A stretch of DNA of 32,073 bases from JBBIRM01 sp037441765 (GTDB taxonomy: Bacteria; Desulfobacterota; BSN033; UBA1163): positions 1-32,073 of the forward strand of contig JBBIRM010000014.1 of assembly GCA_037441765.1 (NCBI GenBank), in the 5' to 3' direction. This document shows positions 16,401 to 23,826 of this stretch, in pieces; the stretch's first letter is position 1, and each line of letters begins with the position of its first letter. The notes under the pieces were generated by a model that was not told the origin of the DNA, did not search any database, and worked only from the letters and a program-made list of their open reading frames with translations. A program made the position numbers and the translations under genes.

Positions 16401-16735
16401 TTTATGTTGCGAACAAATTACTGAGCAATCTCCATAGAGGAATAGAGGTTCAATCTGCACAATATTATTATGTGAGATCTAAGAAGAAGATCCTTTTCCA
16501 AGCATCTGAATTGATGGCCAGAACGAAGGAGTTACAACATATTCTAAAGACCATCTCTGAGGGCATTGAGGGTGGACTCTTTATTGCGTTACCAGGAGAT
16601 CATTGTAGAATCTGCGATTTAGCAATCATCTGCGGAACCTGGACTAAAATACTCTTTAACCACAAATCTAATGACCCTTCAGTAAAAAAGTATTTAGAAA
16701 TGGTTGGAGAAATGACTGAGGAGAAAGAAGAGTGA
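13481..16735 (+). CDS. AddB-like PD-(D/E)XK nuclease subunit of a helicase-nuclease pair
   Basis: The 1084-residue protein resembles AddB/RexB, the partner of AddA in double-strand-break end processing. The nuclease domain is at the C-terminus: C782 in ATCPYQYL, a GRIDRID segment at 931-937, VIDYKTG with D949 and K951, and C1042, C1045 and C1051 in CRICDLAIIC. One distant Cys plus CxxC-x5-C is exactly the 4Fe-4S staple of AddB. The N-terminal part looks like the inactive helicase fold, but I see no Walker A (GxxxxGKT) in it, unlike Bacillus AddB. ATG 13481 has a modest AGG before it. The stop overlaps the start of the next gene in a GTGA arrangement, a sign of a coupled two-subunit enzyme. 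The symbol addB would be reasonable but is left open. Confidence 0.85.
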   Translation: MNSRIICTGDYPALESAFLDEIKSLRAKDSLNPILILVSSKLLGLHLRRLLAEIGINHFNLRFKTLEEFAREVSEIPLLREGRSEIPFHANELIIGHASRALSEKKGDFYFHDIMDQKGFHRAIIETIKDLKDACLSPKEVKNILRQPKIEKHLHLQKMKDLIQIWEAYERWLENLRFYDESDLMAYAIRWVKESIYLKLTPKIILYGFYDFNTIQKRLLRACFSEKEAILFVPYEPDLAFEYVKPTLKWLWENGFKVKPSQISKNRNRPLLIDHLCRHLFKGEKPFEDSEDVFKIISAPGESREVREIIRHILKTSQKESIHLHEIGILLRNPDQYLHLFRETFNLLGITPYLREGQPLIETRAGRTLLMLLNIISQNFSRPSVIEFATFSKLLPKWVSTEEKSLITPSKWEALSIHAGIVEGRKEWEEKLLRLREILAKKDQEEGEEESRFRKGDLIALDTLIHFVRDLFQYLQTLSQSNTWEEKAKVLLSTFDHFIKQDEQSAFIKQALKKISKLDSCQIFPSQGDFKRLVEELLQEEVIPVGRFQRNGPTVAHLMSARGVPFKMVIIPGMAEKSFPPLIRQDAILLDQERKFINRFLTGLEREPLPLKKEGRLEEERLLYRLAIGMARERLILSFPRIEIGTAKERLPSSFLLASVEAITGERTDFQKIEQYPHFIRVPLSEIAVKTPTEALDEIEFDLSMVKQNLEGKTPKALAYLQQISPFFRRGLLLELSRWGKRTFTEFDGVFSSEEARKVLKDRYSIFKRTISPTRLESYATCPYQYLLSGIIGIEPVLEPEKEITISHLDKGKLIHKILYRFYTSLKKERGSSFHLNPGDLPLLFEIAQKEFREFEQMGLTGYPMLWEVVKNEILEELVNFFEEEMNEADFIPAYFEVRYGMKPFGILESEISTDDPIPIDLEGDIIYLKGRIDRIDLSKDGKRARVIDYKTGMVYAKENDFQGGRSLQLPLYLYVANKLLSNLHRGIEVQSAQYYYVRSKKKILFQASELMARTKELQHILKTISEGIEGGLFIALPGDHCRICDLAIICGTWTKILFNHKSNDPSVKKYLEMVGEMTEEKEE

Positions 16736-19700
16736 GGGTGGAAGGAAATCTCACCGACCAAAAACAGAGAGACCAGGCCATCTCTGATATTGATGAAAGT
16801 TACCTCGTCGAGGCCTCTGCAGGGACAGGAAAGACAACGATCCTTGTAAAAAGGATTATCAATATCATTAAGGCAGGGAAGGCACCACTCGAAGAAATAG
16901 TCGCCATTACCTTCACTGAGAAGGCTGCCTCTGAACTGAAGGTGAAACTTCGAGAGGAACTTGAAAAAATCCTTTTAGAACAACCTGATTCACCAGATGA
17001 GCCTCGGGTCTTAAAGGCACTTTCTGATCTCGAACGAATGGAGGTAGCAACGATCCACTCCTTCTGCGCCTCTTTGCTTAGAGAGCGACCGGTGGAGGCA
17101 GGAGTTGACCCAAACTTTGAGGTGGCAGATGAGTTGACCTCCTCCCTCATCCAGCACGAGGTCTGGGAGAGTTGGCTTGGGAGGGAGATAGAGTCAGAGG
17201 AACCTTCATTTCGGCGTGCGGTGCGCATTGGGATCACACTGGATCAAATTCATAAGATTGGCCAATTCCTCTTAGGAAACTTCGAGGCATTGGAATACCT
17301 TCCACCTTCCCCCTCTCCCGAAGAAGTGAGCAGAGCGGTTGGATGTTTCTTAGAGTTGTTTAATAAAAGGCTTTCTTCCCTGGACGATCTAAAGAAGAAC
17401 TATTGTAAGAACCCAGCCCAAGACAGGGCCTCTCAGAAGATCGATGAACTTTATGAAAAACTCCTTGAACTTCAATCCCTTCCTGAGGAAGAGAAAGAAG
17501 TCTTTATCCTTAAGAAGATTAATTTTCCTTCTTCCTCTAAATTAGGTGCCCAGGGCAATTGGTTGGGCCGACAATATCTTCAGGAGGTTCGACAAGAGAT
17601 TGAAAAACTTTCCTCCACCCATGAGGAGGTAAGATCAACCATCGCTGGCTCGGTCATCTCATCTCTGACAAACCGCCTGGTGAATTACGTGAAGGCTTAT
17701 CAGGAGGCCAAGAAGGAGCGTAATCTTCTTGACTTTAATGATCTTCTGTTTACTGCGAGAAACATGTTAAGAGACCATCCTCAGGTTAGAAAATACTTTC
17801 AAACTCGTTTTCCATACCTTCTGGTTGACGAATTTCAGGATACAGATCCCCTTCAGGTAGAGATCATCTTTCTTATCTCTCCCAAAAATCTTTTTCTCGT
17901 GGGAGATCCAAAACAGAGTATCTACCGTTTTCGCAGGGCAGATATTGAAATCTATGAAGAGGCCAAGAAACGAATGGGAGAGGGTCGGCTTCTCGACATC
18001 TCTGAAAACTTCCGATGCGCCCCCTCCATTGTTCGTGTGGTAAATAGAATCTTTAAGGATCTAATCAAACCATCGGAAGAGGGCAACTACCAGCCAGAAT
18101 ATGTACCCCTTCACTTCGGTCGTAACCCCAAAACGGTTCCAAAGGAGCATGGCATCCTCCTTCTTCCCCCTCCAAAGAGTAAGAAGGTTCTCCTTAAAAC
18201 AGCCATGGATTGCCGGTTATGGGAGTCCCGATGTATTGCCTCTTTTATTCAGAAGGTGGTTGAGGAGAAATGGCAGATCTGGGATGGGTCTCAGGAATCC
18301 TTCCGTCCCATTCAGTTTAAGGATATCGCTATACTGATGAGGAAATATCAGCCCTTAGACTTTTTGGAGGAGGCACTTAAATCATACGGAGTGGACTATC
18401 GTGTTGTCGGGGGAAAATATTTCTACTTTCGTCAAGAGGTCGAGCAGTTACTTGCTCTCCTTAAGGCGATTGACAACCCAAATGATCAGGCCTCACTGGT
18501 GGCAGCCCTTCGTTCCCCCTTCTTCGGAATCTCTGATGAAGAACTTTTTCTGTTTCATACTGGAGGTGGGGATTTCAATTATCTAAAAGAGGCTTGGGGA
18601 ACTTCTTTAGAGAGGCCCTTTTCCCTCCTTAGAGAACTTCATGAGACAAGGAATCAGTTGAGTGTTTCAGCCCTTCTAAAGAGACTCTATGAGGAAACCA
18701 AAGGGCTTATCCTCTATCTATTAAAACCTCAGGGAGAGCAGAGGGTTGCAAATCTCATGAAGATTGGAGAGGTGGCTCGAGCGTTGGAACAAAGAGGAAT
18801 CTTCAGTTTTAAGACCTTTGTCCGGTGGCTCTCAGAGAGAAGAGAAGAAGGGGCTGAAGAGGAAGAACCTCCGACCCTCGAGAGAGGCGATAATTTTGTT
18901 CGCCTCCTTACCATCCATCGGGCAAAAGGACTGGAATTTCCTATGGTCATCCTTACAGATCTCGCCCATACAGGAAAAGTGGAGCCTGAAGAGTTTATCA
19001 TCGATCGGAGTGGAGGAAGAATCGCTATCAAAGTCGGTGAAAGGGAGAATCGCCTCTGGACACAAAACTATGAAGAGATGAGCCAGTGGGAAGAGAGGAG
19101 GGGGGATGCTGAGGAACGTCGCCTTCTTTATGTGGGAATGACCAGGGCAAGGGACTTTCTGGTTTTACCTATTTACTGGGTAGAAGAGAAAGGGGGGGAG
19201 AAAAAAATTCAAAAAGGAAGTTACCTTTCCTCTATTCAACCCTACCTCCCTAACCCTGATCAGGTAGGTTTTGGTGAATGGAAAGAAGACATGGCAATCT
19301 ACGATACGGACACACTTAATCTGGAACCTGAAGAAAGTCCCCCGTTCAGGTTTCCCTTGACCTTAGGGATGAGGGAAGGGGAGGCCTCCTTTGAGGCCCT
19401 TTCTCAAAGGGAGAGGTGGAAAGAGAGCCAGGAGAGTTTAAAGAAACGCCTTGGAGCAGGTCGCCTGCTCACCACCCCCACAGAGAAGGTTCAGGAGTTT
19501 GAAAGGGATGAGGATTGGACATTCTCAAAGGAAGGACTGAATGAAGGAGCCCTCTTTGGAAGACTTGTCCACCGCCTTTTTGAGAAGGTCAACTGGAGCC
19601 ATCCTGAGATGATTTTTAAACTAACAGAGGCTGAAGGGAAGGGTCTTGGAGTGGCAGAAGCCATGATCCAAAGGGCAGGGGAGTTAGTAAAAGAGGCGAT

Positions 19701-20019
19701 TTCATCTCAACTCTTACAACGGGTCATCCAGTCAGGAAATTATCAAAAGGAAGTCCCATTTACCTACATTCAAGAAGGAACGATAATAGAGGGGGTGATG
19801 GATGTGGTGTTTAGAGAAGGGGAGGATTGGGTTGTTCTGGATTTTAAAACAGACTGGATAGATAAGGAAGATTTAGAAGCGAAAGTCAAACATTACCATC
19901 CTCAGGTAAGAATCTATTCAGAGGCAATCAATAAAATCTTTGGCAGGCCTCCAAAAGAGGTGATACTCTTCTTTCTCCATAGAATGGAGGCTGTCTCTCT
20001 AAACCCCATTTTCCCCTGA
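16732..20019 (+). CDS. AddA/RecB-like UvrD-family helicase with C-terminal nuclease domain
   Basis: This 1095-residue protein is a superfamily 1A helicase with a PD-(D/E)XK nuclease at its end, as in AddA and RecB. Walker A is ASAGTGKTT (28-36, K34), Walker B is LLVDEFQD (D366, E367), motif III is GDPKQSIYRFRRAD starting near 391, and later motifs include RLLTIHRAKGLEF and LLYVGMTRAR. The nuclease motif VLDFKTDW holds D1037 and K1039. The GTG at 16732 overlaps the previous stop, and GAGGAG lies upstream at suitable distance; a second GTG at 16738 is an alternative. Together with the AddB-like protein it should form a DNA end-resecting enzyme for recombination repair. It ends 13 bases from the convergent thiolase gene. 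Confidence 0.9.
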   Translation: MRVEGNLTDQKQRDQAISDIDESYLVEASAGTGKTTILVKRIINIIKAGKAPLEEIVAITFTEKAASELKVKLREELEKILLEQPDSPDEPRVLKALSDLERMEVATIHSFCASLLRERPVEAGVDPNFEVADELTSSLIQHEVWESWLGREIESEEPSFRRAVRIGITLDQIHKIGQFLLGNFEALEYLPPSPSPEEVSRAVGCFLELFNKRLSSLDDLKKNYCKNPAQDRASQKIDELYEKLLELQSLPEEEKEVFILKKINFPSSSKLGAQGNWLGRQYLQEVRQEIEKLSSTHEEVRSTIAGSVISSLTNRLVNYVKAYQEAKKERNLLDFNDLLFTARNMLRDHPQVRKYFQTRFPYLLVDEFQDTDPLQVEIIFLISPKNLFLVGDPKQSIYRFRRADIEIYEEAKKRMGEGRLLDISENFRCAPSIVRVVNRIFKDLIKPSEEGNYQPEYVPLHFGRNPKTVPKEHGILLLPPPKSKKVLLKTAMDCRLWESRCIASFIQKVVEEKWQIWDGSQESFRPIQFKDIAILMRKYQPLDFLEEALKSYGVDYRVVGGKYFYFRQEVEQLLALLKAIDNPNDQASLVAALRSPFFGISDEELFLFHTGGGDFNYLKEAWGTSLERPFSLLRELHETRNQLSVSALLKRLYEETKGLILYLLKPQGEQRVANLMKIGEVARALEQRGIFSFKTFVRWLSERREEGAEEEEPPTLERGDNFVRLLTIHRAKGLEFPMVILTDLAHTGKVEPEEFIIDRSGGRIAIKVGERENRLWTQNYEEMSQWEERRGDAEERRLLYVGMTRARDFLVLPIYWVEEKGGEKKIQKGSYLSSIQPYLPNPDQVGFGEWKEDMAIYDTDTLNLEPEESPPFRFPLTLGMREGEASFEALSQRERWKESQESLKKRLGAGRLLTTPTEKVQEFERDEDWTFSKEGLNEGALFGRLVHRLFEKVNWSHPEMIFKLTEAEGKGLGVAEAMIQRAGELVKEAISSQLLQRVIQSGNYQKEVPFTYIQEGTIIEGVMDVVFREGEDWVVLDFKTDWIDKEDLEAKVKHYHPQVRIYSEAINKIFGRPPKEVILFFLHRMEAVSLNPIFP

Positions 20020-20032
20020 ATTCGAATAACTA

Positions 20033-21223
20033 TCAGAAATCCCTTCTTAAAAGAAGGGCATATCCCATCCCACCTCCGGCACAGAGACTGGCAAGGCCCA
20101 ATTTTACGTCTCTTCGAATCATCTCGTGAAGAAGTGTTACTACGATTCTACTCCCGGTGGCTCCAACAGGATGGCCCAGAGATATCCCACTCCCGTTCAC
20201 ATTCACCCTTCTTCTATCAAGTTTCAACTCCTTCTCACAGGCAAGATAGTAAGAGGCAAAGGCCTCGTTGATCTCTATCAGGTCAATCTCAGAGAGTTTT
20301 AAATCTGATTTTTTTAAGACTTCCTCAATCGCTGAGACTGGAGCAATACCTGTAAACTTAGGTTCTACAGCCTTAATCGACCACGGGCCAACTTGAGCCA
20401 ATGGTTTTAATCCATACTTTATACAAGCCCCTTCCGTAGCAATGACAATGGCAGCCGACCCATCATTGATGCTACTGGCATTGCCCGCTGTCACAGTTCC
20501 ATCAGATGAAAAGGCAGGCTTTAATTGAGATAGATTTTGAAGAGTTGCATACCTTATTGGATGCTCATCTGTAGTTATTGCTTTAGACTTAGAACCTTCC
20601 TTTATTTCTATTGGAACGATCTCTTCTTTAAAAAAACCCTGAGATTGGGCTCTGAGTGCCCTCTCGTGAGAGAGGGAGGCAAGTTCATCCTGCTCCTGAC
20701 GAGAGATACGATACTCCTTAGCCAGAAAATCTGCCGCCAATCCCATCCCTCCCATAATGGGATCTTCCTGCATACACCACCATAATAGATCCAGAACCTT
20801 TGCATGCCTGAGACGCTGACCCCATCTTGTTGAGTTTAAGATATAGGGAGCGTTGCTCATCGATTCCACTCCACCCACCAATGCCGTTTCTGCCTCACCT
20901 AACATTAATCCAGAAACTCCACTGATAAGGGCCTGCATTGCACTTGCGCAAGCGCAGTGAATGCTGAAGCACGGTATCTCAGGCCGAATGCCGGATTTAA
21001 TCGCTGCCACCCTCGCAATATTTGGGTTGAGCGGTGAGAGGGTATTACCCAAAATGACCTTGCCAATCTGATCTATGCTTAACCCTGAACGCTCAACCGC
21101 TTCCCTGATCACCGGAACCGTAAGTTCAACAGGAGATAGAGATTTAAATATACCCCCGAAATCTCCAATAGGTGATCTTAGGGCTGATACAATAAATACT
21201 TTTTGATTTAAATAAGATCCCAT
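20033..21223 (-). CDS. Acetyl-CoA acyltransferase (thiolase family)
   Basis: Thiolases cleave 3-oxoacyl-CoA with CoA in the last step of beta-oxidation, or condense acetyl-CoA in reverse. From the ATG at 21223 the protein has 396 residues, typical length. The nucleophile is C92 in CASAMQA, the base is H351 in GHPVGATG, and C381 lies in CAGGGMG; NEAFA is also present. The usual Gly after the CxS motif is Ala here. An in-frame TTG at 21253 would add ten residues (MLWVIIIGLY) that are not thiolase-like and would overlap the upstream gene by 16 bases, so the ATG is preferred. It is the last gene of the minus-strand cluster. Whether it degrades or builds acyl chains is inferred from context as degradative. 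Confidence 0.9.
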   Translation of the reverse strand: MGSYLNQKVFIVSALRSPIGDFGGIFKSLSPVELTVPVIREAVERSGLSIDQIGKVILGNTLSPLNPNIARVAAIKSGIRPEIPCFSIHCACASAMQALISGVSGLMLGEAETALVGGVESMSNAPYILNSTRWGQRLRHAKVLDLLWWCMQEDPIMGGMGLAADFLAKEYRISRQEQDELASLSHERALRAQSQGFFKEEIVPIEIKEGSKSKAITTDEHPIRYATLQNLSQLKPAFSSDGTVTAGNASSINDGSAAIVIATEGACIKYGLKPLAQVGPWSIKAVEPKFTGIAPVSAIEEVLKKSDLKLSEIDLIEINEAFASYYLACEKELKLDRRRVNVNGSGISLGHPVGATGSRIVVTLLHEMIRRDVKLGLASLCAGGGMGYALLLRRDF

Positions 21224-21237
21224 ATATAAACCTATTA

Positions 21238-22452
21238 TTATGACCCATAACAAAAAAAACCTTTTTCAACCTTCTTCCCTAAATGGCCTGCCTTTACCTT
21301 TCTCCTAAGTAGAGTAGATGGCCAGTATCGTTCTCCAAAAGTCTCTTTTCGATTATCCAATTCTTTGAATATCCAATCCAAACCAACCTCATCTGCCCAT
21401 TGCAGGGGGCCTTTTGGCATTCCAGCACCAAGTTGCATCGCCTTATCAATATCACTTTTATTCGCAATGCCCTCATCAAGGCAACGAATCCCCTCATTGA
21501 TCATCAAACAAAATAGCCTGTTTGAAAGGATTTCTCTCTCTTTCCTATCAAGAGAGGATGGAATATTGTTTATCCTCTCGGGAGGTCCAGATTCAGCCAT
21601 TTTATATGAATAGATACCTTGTCCAGATTTTACACCAAACTTCTTAGAGGCAACTAAATCATGGAAAAGGGATGGAATCTTAAATCTTGTGCCATAAGCC
21701 TCATAAAGAGTTATATTCGCATGATAAACAACATCCCATCCTGCCATATCTCCCAAGGTAAATGGACCCATAGGCATCCCCATCTCAATCCCTGCCTGAT
21801 CAATATCTTCGGGTCTATATCCTTCCTCCATCATCCAAAAGGCCTCATTGATATACATCCCAAGGAGCCTGGCCACTAAAAACCCGGGGCATTCCTTCAA
21901 ACGTATTGGGACCTTACCAATCTTCTCACAAAACCCCATCATGATCTCAACAGTCTCTTCAGATGTATCAAGTCCTGGAACCACCTCAATCAGCCTCATA
22001 ACATGAGCAGGGTTAAACCAATGCATTCCAATAAATTTCGGTCTTCTCTTTGTAAAACTTGCTAATTCAGAGATCGGAAAGGCAGAGGTATTGCTTGCAA
22101 ATATTGCCTCTGGTTTGCAAATCCGATCGAGATCTTCGAAAAGGGATTTCTTGATCTCAATATCTTCCGGAACCGCCTCAATGATTAAGTCCGCCTCTTC
22201 AAAACCTTTATAATCAACCCTTCCTTGAATTAAGTCGAGACCCTTCTCCATCTCTTCTTCGGTGATCTTCCTTTTCTTTAAGTGGTTGAGGTATATCTGT
22301 CTGACTTGCTCCTGGCATTTCTTTATGAGGGCCTGGTTTAACTCCTTAAAGATGACTGGAAAGCCACTCTTTGCAAGGGTAAAGATGATCCCAGCCCCCA
22401 TCGTTCCCCCACCGATGACCGCTACAGTTTTGATATTGATTTGCCCTTCCAT
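21238..22452 (-). CDS. 3-hydroxyacyl-CoA dehydrogenase, NAD-dependent
   Basis: This enzyme oxidises 3-hydroxyacyl-CoA to 3-oxoacyl-CoA. Residues 11-21 (AVIGGGTMGAG) are the Rossmann NAD loop. The catalytic region is MHWFNPAHVMRLIEVVPG with H144, N147 and E156. The protein has 404 residues, longer than the single-domain form (about 280), because it carries a second copy of the C-terminal helical domain (from about residue 300). It lacks an enoyl-CoA hydratase part, so it is not a FadB/FadJ fusion. TAGAGGTAAT precedes the ATG at 22452. The thiolase follows almost directly, giving the last two steps of beta-oxidation as a pair. A 3-hydroxybutyryl-CoA-specific role is equally possible. Confidence 0.93.
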   Translation of the reverse strand: MEGQINIKTVAVIGGGTMGAGIIFTLAKSGFPVIFKELNQALIKKCQEQVRQIYLNHLKKRKITEEEMEKGLDLIQGRVDYKGFEEADLIIEAVPEDIEIKKSLFEDLDRICKPEAIFASNTSAFPISELASFTKRRPKFIGMHWFNPAHVMRLIEVVPGLDTSEETVEIMMGFCEKIGKVPIRLKECPGFLVARLLGMYINEAFWMMEEGYRPEDIDQAGIEMGMPMGPFTLGDMAGWDVVYHANITLYEAYGTRFKIPSLFHDLVASKKFGVKSGQGIYSYKMAESGPPERINNIPSSLDRKEREILSNRLFCLMINEGIRCLDEGIANKSDIDKAMQLGAGMPKGPLQWADEVGLDWIFKELDNRKETFGERYWPSTLLRRKVKAGHLGKKVEKGFFCYGS

Positions 22453-22500
22453 ATTACCTCTAACCCTTGAAATTAAAAACCTAAAATAGATGAAGGAGGA

Positions 22501-22532
22501 TCGCTGAGAATAGAATCTCCTATTCCCAGCGA
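22501..22532 (-). promoter_or_regulatory. Intercistronic 13-bp hairpin after livK
   Basis: Arms 22532-22520 and 22513-22501 pair over 13 positions with a six-base loop. In the minus-strand RNA the only non-Watson-Crick position is a G-U pair; in the plus-strand RNA it would be an A-C mismatch. It follows the livK stop by eight bases and is not followed by a U-run. It is better explained as an mRNA-stabilising or partial-stop structure than as a full terminator. Confidence 0.6.
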
Positions 22533-22539
22533 CACCAAA

Positions 22540-23736
22540 TTATTTTAGGACTCGAGGTTTAACCCACTTGGTTACAGGAACAAATACCAGTCTTTCCATA
22601 TCCGCCTTTACTACCTTTGAATATTCAGAGGGTTTATGGATTGTGGGGGTATAAGTCATGGGTGAAAGCATTCCACCGCAATCAAAATCCTTAAAGGTCT
22701 CAAGCGCATCAACAAATTTTTCAACGGTCAATTCTCTTCCTGCTCGTCTTAGCCCTTCGACCAATATTGTGGTCGTTGTATATCCTTGAATATAGAGAGT
22801 GGGTAATCTTGGGGAGGAACCATACTTTTGGGCAATCTCCCTCATCTCTTTCCCACCTGGGCAATCATCGTTCCATACCCCGAACATGGAGCCTGCGTAA
22901 TAAGCCTTTGCCCCTTTTCCTACTGCCTTAAGGATCGAATCATCCGCACACCATGTGAAGGTAAGATAGGTCGGGAAATAATCATATTTCTCAGCGGTCT
23001 TGATAAAATTGATAATCCCAGGTGCCAAGGTGAAAATGATAAGGTATTCTGCCCCAGCCCTTTTCATGGATAATACCTGGGAAGAAGCATCCACCGCTCC
23101 CATGGGAAGCTCAATCTCTCCTACTGGGTCTATGCCATAGGCTTTTAGTCGATCCTTACTGGCTTTCAACCCCTCTTTCGCCCATTCAACAGGCCAATAA
23201 ACAATCCCAGTCTTCGGGGCCTTCACTTTTAGATCATTTATCACATAGTCTATCAATACCTCAATCTGGTTGGAATAGGTAGATCCATATGAAAAGACAT
23301 ATCGCTTATAGGGAGTATACATGGGGACTAACATTCCTGGAGGGATTACGGGAACCTTCTCCTTTTCAATCTTGGGAAGGAGTGCCATTGTCTGAGGAGT
23401 TCCCCCGCAATGGAGAATGGCCAGAACCTCGTCTTTGGTCACCAACTTCTCAAAGGCCGCAATGGCCAGTGGAATTTTATACTGGTCATCCTCGTGGATG
23501 AGATGAAGTTTCCTGCCATGGATCCCTCCTTTATCATTTATGTGTTTGATGTAATCAGAAACGCCCATCAATAAATGACGACCATAGTCCGCCACCACTC
23601 CTGTGGTATCTGTGATAATACCTACCTTCACCGTATCTGAACTGATCCCCCTCATCTCTTGAGCAACGGTGGGAATGGTAATAAAAATTAGTAGAACCAT
23701 TAAAGCCACTATCCCTACAAACCTTACTTTTCTCAT
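22540..23736 (-). CDS. livK: ABC transporter substrate-binding protein, branched-chain amino acid (Liv) type
   Basis: The 398-residue protein starts with a signal peptide (MRKVRFVGIVALMVLLIF..., cleavage probably after VAQ near residue 26) and continues as a Peripla_BP_6 fold: VKVGIITDTTGVVADYG, GGIHGRKLHLIHEDDQY and HCGGTPQTMALLP. A very strong ribosome-binding site AAGGAGGAG precedes the ATG, as expected for a binding protein made in excess. The position beside livM, livH, livG and livF shows its partners. Proteins of this type bind not only Leu, Ile and Val but also amides, urea and aromatic or aliphatic acids. The neighbouring acyl-CoA genes favour a carboxylic acid, but the pocket cannot be read from sequence. 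The symbol reflects family only. Confidence 0.9.
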   Translation of the reverse strand: MRKVRFVGIVALMVLLIFITIPTVAQEMRGISSDTVKVGIITDTTGVVADYGRHLLMGVSDYIKHINDKGGIHGRKLHLIHEDDQYKIPLAIAAFEKLVTKDEVLAILHCGGTPQTMALLPKIEKEKVPVIPPGMLVPMYTPYKRYVFSYGSTYSNQIEVLIDYVINDLKVKAPKTGIVYWPVEWAKEGLKASKDRLKAYGIDPVGEIELPMGAVDASSQVLSMKRAGAEYLIIFTLAPGIINFIKTAEKYDYFPTYLTFTWCADDSILKAVGKGAKAYYAGSMFGVWNDDCPGGKEMREIAQKYGSSPRLPTLYIQGYTTTTILVEGLRRAGRELTVEKFVDALETFKDFDCGGMLSPMTYTPTIHKPSEYSKVVKADMERLVFVPVTKWVKPRVLK

Positions 23737-23826
23737 CGTTTCTCCTCCTTAAAATGATTTATATTTCTTAATACCTTTTACTTTCTTTTCCTCCATCACC
23801 TCCCTTCAAATCCATCTTCTTAAGAT

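Noticed and set aside
16800..17237. Open frame of 145 codons on the minus strand inside the AddA-like gene
   Set aside because: It is Ser/Arg-rich low-complexity sequence antisense to well-conserved helicase motifs including Walker A, with no motif of its own.
13481..20019. The helicase-nuclease pair as a new anti-phage defence system
   Set aside because: Motifs, iron-sulfur cysteines and gene order fit ordinary AddAB-type recombination repair, and no toxin, sensor or mobile element surrounds it.
20041..20058. Palindrome CCCTTCTT-AA-AAGAAGGG at the end of the thiolase gene, near the convergent AddA-like stop
   Set aside because: It could act as a bidirectional stop, but it lies inside thiolase coding sequence and is not followed by a U-run on either strand.
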